Origin: CAVXXB01 sp963765585
GTDB lineage: Bacteria; Calditrichota; Calditrichia; JAJRVZ01
Assembly (NCBI GenBank): GCA_963765585.1
Contig: CAVXXB010000005.1
Coordinates: 62,001 to 126,000 of the forward strand
Length of the DNA stretch: 64,000 nt
Reading direction: 5' to 3'
The position numbers were made by a program, and so were the translations under genes. Below are positions 9,368-18,033 of the stretch, piece by piece. Position 1 is the stretch's first letter; each line of letters starts with the position of its first letter. The notes under the pieces were generated by a model that saw nothing but the letters and a program-made list of their open reading frames with translations, did no database searches and had not been told where the DNA came from.

Positions 9368-9494
9368 TTTGAAGTTAGAATTGAGAGATGAGAAATGAAC
9401 AGCTGGCTGTTGGCAATTGGCCAGAGCAATTACTAATTACCAATTTCAATTCTCAAATCTCTAATTCTTAGCGTCTCTGCGTCTTTGCGAGAGA
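9368..9494. repeat. Degenerate 7-bp repeats plus CTCTGCG-type phrase
   Basis: Heptamers in one register from about 9368 to 9470. The words drift from GAGATGA/GAAATGA through GCTGTTG/GCAATTG to CAATTTC/TAATTCT. They are followed by a GCGTCTCTGCGTCTTTGCG phrase, a second dispersed intergenic motif. Confidence 0.7.
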
Positions 9495-9503
9495 CAATTA
9501 TTC

Positions 9504-10502
9504 ATGAAAAATTTCAATTTGAACATGGTCCTTAAAAAGAACATTATAGACATACGTGATATAATTGTCACAACATTTAATGAATGGATCGACGATAAAG
9601 CCTTTACGATGGCGGCGGCGTTATCTTTTTATTCAATAATATCTCTTGTCCCGGTAATTATAATTGTGACCAGTGTTGCCGGATTAATATTTGGACAAAA
9701 AGCGGCTACGGGACAATTAATAACCGGTGTCTCTGATTATGTTGGATTGCCGGCGGCAGAATTAATTCAGTCTATTATTTTAAATGTTTATGTGCCTGAA
9801 TCCAGAATATTTCCCATTATAATTGGATTGATTTTTTTTATATGGACCTCACTCACAGTATTTGTTGAGATCAGAAGTTCTTTGAATAGTATCTGGGGCA
9901 TTGAAGTTAAGCCTGGAAAAGGTATCACAGAATTTTTTAAAGGCAGAATGTTTTCAATTTTAATATTGGTGTTGGTCGGTTTGCTATTCATATTTTCATT
10001 AATGGCCGGTATCTTGCTAAATTTTGCTGATGATATTCTGAACAATTATTTTAGCGATATCAAATGGCTGCTTGGCTTATTAGACAAGTTACTGTCGTTT
10101 GTTATTGTTACCATACTTTTTACAATAACCTATAAGTTTCTTCCAAGTGTAAAAACAATGTGGAAATATTCGTTTCTCGGTGCTATTATTACAACGTTCC
10201 TGTTTAAATTTGGCATAATTATGATTGATTTTTATTTGAGCCAAGCAAGTTATTCGTCTGTATATGGTGCGACCGGATCTTTGGTCGTTCTGCTGCTCTG
10301 GATTTATTATTCAAGTTTGATTTTCTTTTTTGGTGCCGAATTGATTCAGGTAATCAGGCGAAAAATGTCCGATGAACCTTTAATAATGAGTGAGAATGTT
10401 TTAGAAATTGTAAAAGTTACTAAACAAATGAGGAACGCCGAATCAGATAAACCGCTGATAGAGCGTGAATTATTTTTACACGATCTTAAACAGAAGAGCT
10501 GA
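9504..10502 (+). CDS. yihY: YihY/BrkB family inner-membrane protein
   Basis: Integral membrane protein of 332 aa with about six hydrophobic segments. The family hallmarks are visible: FTMAAALSFYSIISLVPVIII near residue 35, LIFFIWTSLTVFVEIRSSLNSIWG in the middle, and SSVYGATGSLVVLLLWIYYSSLIFFFGAEL near the C-terminus. The family was once misnamed RNase BN. It is thought to be a transporter-like membrane protein of uncertain role. The length is normal (about 290-330 aa). The carbonic anhydrase gene follows after only 3 bp, so the two are cotranscribed and probably translationally coupled. Confidence 0.9.
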   Translation: MKNFNLNMVLKKNIIDIRDIIVTTFNEWIDDKAFTMAAALSFYSIISLVPVIIIVTSVAGLIFGQKAATGQLITGVSDYVGLPAAELIQSIILNVYVPESRIFPIIIGLIFFIWTSLTVFVEIRSSLNSIWGIEVKPGKGITEFFKGRMFSILILVLVGLLFIFSLMAGILLNFADDILNNYFSDIKWLLGLLDKLLSFVIVTILFTITYKFLPSVKTMWKYSFLGAIITTFLFKFGIIMIDFYLSQASYSSVYGATGSLVVLLLWIYYSSLIFFFGAELIQVIRRKMSDEPLIMSENVLEIVKVTKQMRNAESDKPLIERELFLHDLKQKS

Positions 10503-10505
10503 AAT

Positions 10506-11132
10506 ATGGATATTCAACAAATATTTAAAAACAACAGCCGCTGGGTGCAGCAGAAATTAAACCTTGATGCGGATTATTTTAAGAATCTTTCGAAGGGACA
10601 GGATCCGGGTATACTTTATATCGGGTGTTCGGACAGCCGGGTTACTGCCGAGGAATTAATGGGAGTACAACCAGGCGAGGTATTCGTTCATCGTAATATT
10701 GCCAATATGGTTCCTAACACAGATCTGAATGTTTTATCGGTAATTGATTATTCCGTACGCCAGTTAAAAGTCGATCATATCGTTGTATGCGGACATTATT
10801 ATTGCGCAGGGGTAAAGGCAGCCATGGAACCGACAAATCTTGGGATTGTAAATGCCTGGCTAAGAAATATTCGGGATGTGTATCGCCTGCACAAAGATGA
10901 ATTAAATAGTATTATTGATGAGGAAAAGAAATATAAAAGGCTGGTTGAGTTAAATGTGCAGGAACAATGTTTCAATGTGATAAAGACAGCAGATGTTCAA
11001 CGGGCGTACCGGGAACGCAAAATTGCAGTTCATGGGTGGGTGTTTGATATTCATTCGGGCAAACTGATTGATTTGCAAATCGACTTTAGAAAAGTGATGG
11101 AAAGTGTTATGGATATATACAGGCAGACGTAA
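10506..11132 (+). CDS. can: Beta-class carbonic anhydrase
   Basis: Zinc enzyme interconverting CO2 and bicarbonate, 208 aa, cytosolic. The zinc ligands are visible as Cys41 in CSDSR (with the Asp43-Arg45 dyad), His97 and Cys100 in GHYYCAG. EVFVHRNIANMV and the final HGWVFDIHSGKL are also typical. The length matches the plant-type/Can clade. It starts 3 bp after the yihY-like stop codon. No signal peptide is present. Confidence 0.95.
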   Translation: MDIQQIFKNNSRWVQQKLNLDADYFKNLSKGQDPGILYIGCSDSRVTAEELMGVQPGEVFVHRNIANMVPNTDLNVLSVIDYSVRQLKVDHIVVCGHYYCAGVKAAMEPTNLGIVNAWLRNIRDVYRLHKDELNSIIDEEKKYKRLVELNVQEQCFNVIKTADVQRAYRERKIAVHGWVFDIHSGKLIDLQIDFRKVMESVMDIYRQT

Positions 11133-11139
11133 TTTCTCA

Positions 11140-11182
11140 GTTTCACGAAGGACACGAAGATTTCACGAAGAGCACGAAGGCA
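11140..11182. repeat. CACGAAG tandem motif
   Basis: Four near-copies of CACGAAG spaced 8-11 bp apart immediately after the carbonic anhydrase gene. Related phrases occur at 7803 (CACAGAGTACACCGAG), 13228, 14500, 30606 and 30754, always intergenic. Confidence 0.6.
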
Positions 11183-11265
11183 TTTTTTTTTTGGACATTC
11201 ATTTGACATTCGGGCTTGGGCATTATACATTTTTTTGGTAACCTGATTAAAGAAGGGGCCTTCTC

Positions 11266-13164
11266 ATGCAATATTTTGTAAATAAAACCGCATCAAAGAT
11301 AATATTTATCATGATTTTGATCGGATGCAGCAACACATTTGCCTGGATCTATCCGGAGCATCGTGATATCACCTTGCTAGGCGTGCAAAAACTGGACCAG
11401 GAAAATAGGTCTTCACTGGATAAACTCTGGGCCGAAGCACGGATTGGTTTTGAAAACCGGCTTACTGAATCAATCATAGATTCACTACAAACAATCGATC
11501 CGGAAAAACTTGATTTTGCCGCCTGGCCGGCCATTTCCGGCGACCACTCATGTTCGCCGGATAACATGCTCTCAAATATTCTATATACCGAATGGATCTT
11601 AGAAGTTGCCGACATTGCTGCACAGTTAAAAATTGATCTGGCAAATTCAGAAAACCGTCATGAGCATGTCAATGCATTGCGTGATTCGGATATTAAACTA
11701 CAAAGAGCAGATCCTCAGTATGCCACCAGAGCCGGATCCAATAATGTTCATTTTTTACTCGCGATGCCAGATGCGGATATACAAATACGGGAGTATCTGA
11801 AGGCCTGCCTTAGAGGAGGTGCCGAATTAAATGCACTCGGTGCGTATACCTATTTTCACATCAGTGCACTGCAGAAAGCGGCGAAATACTCCGCCGAGTC
11901 TCTGTCCGCAGAAGAGCGTACGGCTTTAATACGTTCGGCCCTGGCAGATGAAGCATTTGCATTGCATTTTCTTGAGGATGCATTTGCCTCAGGGCATACT
12001 GCGGGCACCTGGGGGGACGCCTCACAAAGGAAAGGCACCCATGATTATTATAACGAAAAAGGAATGGTCGTCACTACCTGGGATGGACGCCGTATGATAT
12101 TAACAGGCGATGCGTTCATGCGTGAACAAGATGCTGAGATAGCATCGATGTCTGTTCAAAAGAGTTTAGAACAAGTAATTGCCGCAGCAAAGGGCGCGCT
12201 TACTTTTGATTATAATTTTGCGGGTGCTGCTGTTGATGCCGTACCCGACACTTTTAATGTCTGTAAAAATAACTATATGCCCGAACGTAAAGTAGACCGT
12301 ATAATACTAAGGCCCTGTGCGGAAATTTTGATAACGACACCGGTTCCCGGTCAGGCCACCGGTCTGGGAGAATTACCACGTTTCAGAACGGAATTAGGTA
12401 CATTTATTGGCGTCGTCTCTGCAGTGCGCGGTAATGGAATATCTGGCGGATTTGGTCCCACGCAAAATACTCCGGGGGCAGCCGGCGGTATTGATGCCGG
12501 CATAAGAATTGGCCTGGGGCTGGAAGGAGTGATGCATGGCGGTGGTGACGGGCTTGTTTTTCTGGAATTTGGCTGGCGGCAAGATGCATCATCATCGACG
12601 AAATTTGGCAGTTCGCCCAATCTGGAGCAGGGGGGGCAATTTACATCGGCAATACCTGGACGCACGGCCTTTAATTCGCGTCTGCGAATGCCTTTCTATC
12701 TGTTGCCACTTGACTTGCTGATTACGGCACCAATATTGCTCATTGCATCTCCGGAAACCTATGCGAATATGGCGGTTTCGGCCGGACTTGGAGGCTTGAT
12801 CCCCTGGCAGGCCGGAATTGAAACAGCCATAGGCCGTTTCCAGTTTATTTTAGGTAGAGAAATCGGTGTCGCGTTTTATGGTGGAGGAAGTACAAAGGAT
12901 GCCATTTTGGTTCCGGTTAATGATAATGAAACGATGCTTGTTAATTTTGAATCGACACAATTCGATTTCCCGGTTTTAGAGTACCGGCCATTTCGCACTT
13001 TCTCATTGGATCAAAGCTCAAGCCTTGTAATTCAGGCAAACTTTGGTGTTGATATTCCGCACAGTGTGTCCACTATTCTCCCAGCGGGTGCCCATACACC
13101 GGATCTACGTCCGGTATGGTATGCGGGGGTGCGAATCGCGTTTGATTGGCGATATTATTGGTAG
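11266..13164 (+). CDS. Exported zinc phospholipase C / P1-nuclease-like protein with a beta-rich C-terminal half
   Basis: Protein of 632 aa with a signal peptide ending at NTFA. The mature form would begin with Trp (WIYPEHRDIT). In the zinc-dependent phospholipase C / S1-P1 nuclease superfamily the N-terminal Trp and a following His bind zinc. A second signature, HFLEDAFASGH near residue 235, fits the HxxxDxxxxGH zinc motif of that fold, and NNVHFLLAMPDAD may supply another ligand. Residues from about 350 on are Gly-rich alternating strands ending in Trp (WRYYW), as in an outer-membrane barrel. The combination suggests a hydrolase fused to an outer-membrane anchor. Substrate is unknown. AAGGGG lies before the ATG. 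Confidence 0.65.
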   Translation: MQYFVNKTASKIIFIMILIGCSNTFAWIYPEHRDITLLGVQKLDQENRSSLDKLWAEARIGFENRLTESIIDSLQTIDPEKLDFAAWPAISGDHSCSPDNMLSNILYTEWILEVADIAAQLKIDLANSENRHEHVNALRDSDIKLQRADPQYATRAGSNNVHFLLAMPDADIQIREYLKACLRGGAELNALGAYTYFHISALQKAAKYSAESLSAEERTALIRSALADEAFALHFLEDAFASGHTAGTWGDASQRKGTHDYYNEKGMVVTTWDGRRMILTGDAFMREQDAEIASMSVQKSLEQVIAAAKGALTFDYNFAGAAVDAVPDTFNVCKNNYMPERKVDRIILRPCAEILITTPVPGQATGLGELPRFRTELGTFIGVVSAVRGNGISGGFGPTQNTPGAAGGIDAGIRIGLGLEGVMHGGGDGLVFLEFGWRQDASSSTKFGSSPNLEQGGQFTSAIPGRTAFNSRLRMPFYLLPLDLLITAPILLIASPETYANMAVSAGLGGLIPWQAGIETAIGRFQFILGREIGVAFYGGGSTKDAILVPVNDNETMLVNFESTQFDFPVLEYRPFRTFSLDQSSSLVIQANFGVDIPHSVSTILPAGAHTPDLRPVWYAGVRIAFDWRYYW

Positions 13165-13545
13165 CTTTGGGATAGCTATTGGATGGTGGATTTTAGAATT
13201 AGTCCATCTAAACTTTAGAATATTTTAACCGCAAAGTTCGCAGAGAAATAAAAAAGTACACTTAGTTAAATACTATTTTATTTATTCTTTGCTGCATTGC
13301 GGTTAAAAAAGAAATATTCTTAACTTCTAATCTCTAACCTGATCTAACCCCCGACGACCTTGTAAACTAAATCTCCCGATTTATTTAAAAATGAAACAGT
13401 CATACTATATTTTCGTAGTGCACTATTAAGTTTAATTCCTCACATATCTTGATTTTCACTGCTGATGACCTCACTCTGATTTGTCCGGTTCCGGCAAAAA
13501 ACCGGAATAAAATATAAGTTTAAACAGGAAGACTGAGGAGGTCCT
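13165..13545. other. Intergenic stretch with a CGCAAAG/CGCAGAG phrase, no gene seen
   Basis: It contains one copy of the dispersed 'cgcaaagttcgcagag' type phrase near 13230 and a short heptamer-like run near 13320. Otherwise it is AT-rich sequence without a credible frame. The promoter of the following secreted protein is expected here. Confidence 0.4.
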
Positions 13546-14460
13546 ATGAAATACCTGATCTTATCTTTAATTATTATTTATGCATCTGTTTCGATTGGCA
13601 TAAGTCAGGTAAATACAGTTATCCCATTAAATATAAAAAATAGCAGAGCTATGATACCGGTGAAACTTGGTGATCTGACCATTCCGGACATCTTGCTGGA
13701 CAGCGGATATCCTGTTGATGGCATGATGATCTATAATCCGGATTATAGGGATTCTGTGCATTATCCCAATGCGATGGACGTACTTGTACCCGGGGCCGGG
13801 GGCGGAAAGCCATCCACTGCCTTACTGGTCGATTCCATAGAATTTGTTGTGGGAAATCAAAAAATGATCAATCAGCGGCTTTTAATTCTGCAAAGCAATA
13901 CCTTTAAAGGCTTTCACTCCAATGGCATTATCGGATTTTCCATTTTTGGTCACTATTTGACTGAATTTAACTATGATAACCAGACCATGATCTTGCATGA
14001 TTCTGCCGGGCTTGAAATAGATAACAGTTGGACCGCACTCCCCATTTATTTTAAAAACAATAAAATTCCCTGGATTGATGTTTCAGTTGTTATCGATCAG
14101 GAAGATCCCATACCAGTTTCAACATATATTGATTTCGCTGCCGGAGATGTGATTGAACTATTGGAAAGAGATGAAATGAAGTTCAGTCTTCCTGAGGAGA
14201 CGGAAGATGCGTATCTGGGCAGGGGACTGAGTGGTGATATCTATGGCAAACATGGCCAGATCTCAAAACTTATCATCGGGCCGTACGTTCTTAATGATGT
14301 TAAAGCCACAATTGCACCGGCTAAAATACGATCTAAACAAAAAAATGCCGACGCCATAATCGGCAGCGGGTCCTTGAGCAGATTTAACCTGATCTTTGAC
14401 TACGCCAATAAAAAATTATACATCAAACCCAATAGTCATTTTAATGACGTATTTAATTAA
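13546..14460 (+). CDS. Secreted aspartic-protease-like (pepsin/retropepsin fold) protein
   Basis: Predicted exported protein of 304 aa. It has a signal peptide (about 1-20) and a first lobe with LLDSGYPVDG, the position of the catalytic DSG/DTG motif. The second lobe has YIDFAAGD where a second catalytic Asp is expected, and the end (IIGSGSLSRFNLIFDYANKKLYIKPN) is highly typical of bacterial aspartyl-protease-like proteins. The second motif reads DFA rather than DTG/DSG, so activity is uncertain. The start is secure: GAGGAGG lies 5 bases before the ATG. It is monocistronic as far as can be seen. Confidence 0.75.
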   Translation: MKYLILSLIIIYASVSIGISQVNTVIPLNIKNSRAMIPVKLGDLTIPDILLDSGYPVDGMMIYNPDYRDSVHYPNAMDVLVPGAGGGKPSTALLVDSIEFVVGNQKMINQRLLILQSNTFKGFHSNGIIGFSIFGHYLTEFNYDNQTMILHDSAGLEIDNSWTALPIYFKNNKIPWIDVSVVIDQEDPIPVSTYIDFAAGDVIELLERDEMKFSLPEETEDAYLGRGLSGDIYGKHGQISKLIIGPYVLNDVKATIAPAKIRSKQKNADAIIGSGSLSRFNLIFDYANKKLYIKPNSHFNDVFN

Positions 14461-14799
14461 TGGTTTCGAAAGTAATTAGATACTGAGCAAAATTTTCCTC
14501 ACGCAGAGCCGCAGTAAAAATGATTAGAAATTAGAAATGAGAGATGAGGAATTAGAAATTGGAATTGGGTATTTGCAATGAAACATCTGTCTATATCTAA
14601 CTTCCAGGATCAATTCACTTTGCTGCATCTTCGCGCTAATGTCGTTTATTTAAATCACTGGAAATCCGTCTGATTCGCGCAATTCGTGTGCCATAGTCAA
14701 ATTATCATAGCCCGCTGATTGCGCTGATTACATTGATTCCCGCAGATCTTTAAAAGATTAAATATGTCGTATTGACGAGACTATTACAATTTCTAATCT
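14461..14799. repeat. Intergenic repeat zone with heptamers
   Basis: It starts with an ACGCAGAGCCGCAG phrase near 14500. A heptamer tract follows at about 14521-14580 (TAGAAAT, GAGAGAT, TGGAATT words), and another short one around 14785-14806 runs into the end of the RND gene. No gene is visible. Confidence 0.6.
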
Positions 14800-17700
14800 C
14801 TAATTTCGCACCCCCCATTTCTCAAACAACACCGGAATCACAATCATATTCAGAAAAGTTGCCGTCAGCAATCCGCCCAGAATAACAATGGACATCGGTG
14901 CCTGAATTTCGCTCCCTGGTTGGTCAATGGCCAGAGCCAGGGGCAGGAGCGCAAATCCTGTGGTTAATCCGGTCATTAATATTGGATTCAGTCGTTCCAT
15001 TGAACCCTGAAAAATTGCCTCCTGGAGTGATTTCCCTTCTTCTTCCATGAGATGATTGAAATGGGATACCATAATTATACCGTTCCGGACTGCAACGCCA
15101 AAAAGAGTAATAAAGCCGACAATGGAGGCGATTGTAATTATTTCATTTGTTACAAGCAATGCCACTACACCGCCGATTAAAGCCAATGGCAAATTGACCA
15201 TGATTAACAGCGATTGGCGAAAATTTCCAAATTCCATATACAGCGCGACAAATATTGCCAGTATTGACAACATACTCAATAACGTGATCATACGCGTCGC
15301 CTCTGTGGCGCTTTCAAATTGTCCGCCATATTCTACATAATACCCGGGTGGAATAATAACATTTTTCGAAATTCCTGATTTAATATCGTCAACAACGCTT
15401 TGCAGATCCCGTTCAGCAACATTTGCCTGCACTACGATTTTTCTCTGAACATTTTCACGACTGATATAATTCGGACCTTTATCCTCCTGTATGTCGGTTA
15501 CCATTCTTAATGGTACCTGGTTTCCATTTGGCAGATCAATCAATGAATTTCGGACAGCTTCCAGATTACTGCGATATTGAGGCGCATATCGTATTACAAG
15601 GGAATGCCGGTTCTGACCTTCGTAAACCTGTGATACTGGCAAACCAAGGAATGAAATATCAATCATTTCGTCCACATCTGCAGCAGTTAGTCCAAACAGG
15701 GCCAGTTTATCACGATTAGCATTGATCCGCACCTGTGACACTTCCGTCTGTTGCTCTTTTGACAGATCAACGATACCCTCGACCTCGCTCATCTGGATTT
15801 CGATCTGATCTGCCAGACTACGTAGTTTAAACAGATCCGGGCCAAATATTTTGACCGCAATATTCGCTCTGGTTCCCGATAACATATGATCGATGCGGTG
15901 GCTGATAGGTTGACCCAATGTGATAATCGTGCCGGGAACCAGCCTCAGATTATTGCGCAAATCCTCGAGAATTTCAGATTTACTATATTCGGAAAGATCC
16001 AACTGGACCTCAATTTCATGGGCATGCGAGCCCATTGAGTGTTCATCCAATTCTGTACGACCAGTACGGCGGGCGGTTGTAAGCACAGCCGGGTGATCCA
16101 GCAAAATAGTATCTACCATATGACCGATTTTATCCGATTCATCAAGAGAGGTTCCCGGTACGGTTGCCAGACTGATTGTCAGGGTACCTTCATTAAATTC
16201 GGGCAGGAATGAGCGTCCGATAAATGGGATAATTACCAGTGTACCCAATATCAGTATAACCGTCAGACCAATTATATAATTATTATAACGCCTGGCCCAC
16301 TGTAATACCGGGGCATAGATGCGCTTTAATTGTCTTACAATCCAGGACTCGGTATTTTTGCGGTCTGTTTTTCGCAAAAGAATCGAACTTAGCGCCGGCG
16401 TAACGGTTATGGCAACCAATAAGGATGCAAAAATTGAAATTACATAGGCAAATCCCAATGGCCGCAACATGCGTCCTTCGACACCGCTTAAAAAGAATAA
16501 TGGGATAAAGACAACTATGATGATAAAGGTAGCCATCAGAATTGGTGTACGAATTTCCGAAGATGCATCACGTATAACATCAAGAAAGGGTCTTTGTAAT
16601 GAGGATAATTTCTCTCTGTTTTCACGAAGCCGGCGGTGAACATTTTCGACATAAATGATGGCGTCATCAACTAATATTCCGATTGCGATGGCCAGGCCAC
16701 CAAGCGTCATTGTATTCACCGTCAAATCAAATGCTTTGAAAACCAGGAGTGTCACGATCAATGAGAGGGGAATGGCCGTTATAGAAATTATCACGGTGCG
16801 AAAATTAGTGAGAAACAGCATGAGAACGATTATCACCATAATTGAACCGTCACGCAAAGCAGTAATGACATTACTTACAGCCAGTTCTATAAAATTGGAT
16901 TGTTTGAAAATATCGCCGTGCATATCTATATTTGCCGGAAGTGTCTGTTCAATCTCTTCTATCACCACTTCAATCTTTTTTGTCACCTCAAGGGTATTGG
17001 CATCCGGTTGCTTACTGATCATCAACATCACACCGTGAGTATGGTTTACAGATGCCATTCCGATTTTAGTTGCGGCAGTAATTTTAACATCGGCCACATC
17101 TCTGAGGAGAAGCGGTACTCCTTCCCGAACAGTAATGACTGTTTTTTCCAGTTGACTAATGTTTTCGATACGGCCCAATCCGCGGATCAGATATTCCTTC
17201 CCTGAATCCACAAATAAACCGCCGGATGCATTCATATTGGTACGTGATACTGCAAGCAGAATCTGACTAAGACTGATGTTGGCGTTCTTCAATTTCCAGG
17301 GGTCCAGCTGAACTTCATACTGTTTGGTTTCACCGCCATATACCAACACCTGTGATACACCGGGCACAGAGAGCAGCCGGCGCCGTAATGTAAAGTCAGC
17401 CAGTGTTCTCAAATCCATCATAGATGCTTCTTTACTGGTTAATCCCACCAGCATAATTTCGCCCATCATCGAGGTAATGGGAGTCAGTACCGGTAGATCG
17501 ACGCCCTGGGGTAAATTGCTCATTATCCCCTGTAACTTTTCATTTACGATTTGCCGGTCCTTAAAAACATCCGTTCCCCAATCAAATTCAACCCAGACAG
17601 TAGATAGTCCCTGAATCGAAGTAGACCGGACCCGACGTACGCCAGAAGCGCCATTCACAGCCGATTCAATAGGAAATGTGACCAGCAGTTCAATTTCTTC

Positions 17701-17874
17701 CGGTGCAAAACCGTGTGCTTCGGTTAATATGGTAACCGTAGGTGCCGTCAAATCGGGAAATACATCCACGGGCAGCTGCACGGATACAAAAATACCACCC
17801 ACGAGCAGCGCCAGGGCCGCCAGCAAAACGATCAGCCTGTTTTTAAGACTGAATTGCATTAATTTATCTAACAT
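14800..17874 (-). CDS. Heavy-metal efflux RND permease (CusA/CzcA-like)
   Basis: Inner-membrane proton-driven pump of 1024 aa, the full family length. It begins MQFSLKNRLIVLLAAL (TM1) and continues with DVFPDLTAPTVTILTEA, a CzcA/CusA hallmark. TM4 carries GGLAIAIGILVDDAIIYVENV, where the Asp-Asp...Glu set serves proton relay in the heavy-metal efflux subfamily. Two periplasmic porter regions flank TM7-8, and the C-terminal TM bundle shows FVALYMEFGNFRQSLL and GITLFGV-like repeats. It is the last gene of a minus-strand operon with adaptor, TolC and a His-rich protein. GGAAA precedes the ATG by 6 bases. The likely substrate is Cu, Ag, Zn, Co or Cd; the metal cannot be assigned. Confidence 0.9.
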   Translation of the reverse strand: MLDKLMQFSLKNRLIVLLAALALLVGGIFVSVQLPVDVFPDLTAPTVTILTEAHGFAPEEIELLVTFPIESAVNGASGVRRVRSTSIQGLSTVWVEFDWGTDVFKDRQIVNEKLQGIMSNLPQGVDLPVLTPITSMMGEIMLVGLTSKEASMMDLRTLADFTLRRRLLSVPGVSQVLVYGGETKQYEVQLDPWKLKNANISLSQILLAVSRTNMNASGGLFVDSGKEYLIRGLGRIENISQLEKTVITVREGVPLLLRDVADVKITAATKIGMASVNHTHGVMLMISKQPDANTLEVTKKIEVVIEEIEQTLPANIDMHGDIFKQSNFIELAVSNVITALRDGSIMVIIVLMLFLTNFRTVIISITAIPLSLIVTLLVFKAFDLTVNTMTLGGLAIAIGILVDDAIIYVENVHRRLRENREKLSSLQRPFLDVIRDASSEIRTPILMATFIIIVVFIPLFFLSGVEGRMLRPLGFAYVISIFASLLVAITVTPALSSILLRKTDRKNTESWIVRQLKRIYAPVLQWARRYNNYIIGLTVILILGTLVIIPFIGRSFLPEFNEGTLTISLATVPGTSLDESDKIGHMVDTILLDHPAVLTTARRTGRTELDEHSMGSHAHEIEVQLDLSEYSKSEILEDLRNNLRLVPGTIITLGQPISHRIDHMLSGTRANIAVKIFGPDLFKLRSLADQIEIQMSEVEGIVDLSKEQQTEVSQVRINANRDKLALFGLTAADVDEMIDISFLGLPVSQVYEGQNRHSLVIRYAPQYRSNLEAVRNSLIDLPNGNQVPLRMVTDIQEDKGPNYISRENVQRKIVVQANVAERDLQSVVDDIKSGISKNVIIPPGYYVEYGGQFESATEATRMITLLSMLSILAIFVALYMEFGNFRQSLLIMVNLPLALIGGVVALLVTNEIITIASIVGFITLFGVAVRNGIIMVSHFNHLMEEEGKSLQEAIFQGSMERLNPILMTGLTTGFALLPLALAIDQPGSEIQAPMSIVILGGLLTATFLNMIVIPVLFEKWGVRN

Positions 17875-17892
17875 GTTGTTTCCTGTTTTTTT

Positions 17893-18033
17893 GATACTCG
17901 GTACTGGGTTCTCGGCCCTCGGCTCTTGGTACTTAATACGCGTTACTCGACATCATAGCATATAAAAATCCACTGAACATGAGCCTAGGTCCGAGTGCCT
18001 AGTAGCGAGTACCCAGTGCCTAGTGCCGAGATT
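17893..18033. repeat. Two degenerate heptamer tracts inside the efflux operon
   Basis: Between the pump and adaptor genes, about 17893-17948 carries words such as ACTCGGT, TCTCGGC, CCTCGGC. About 17981-18033 carries GTGCCTA, GTAGCGA, GTACCCA in a strict 7-bp register. The second tract reaches the last codons of the adaptor gene. The roughly 157-bp spacer is unusual for this operon and seems largely built of repeat. Confidence 0.8.

Noticed and set aside
12351..12665. 104-codon minus frame inside the PLC-like gene
   Set aside because: Antisense to Gly/Ala-rich codons, Pro-rich composition typical of a shadow; several overlapping antisense frames at the same place.
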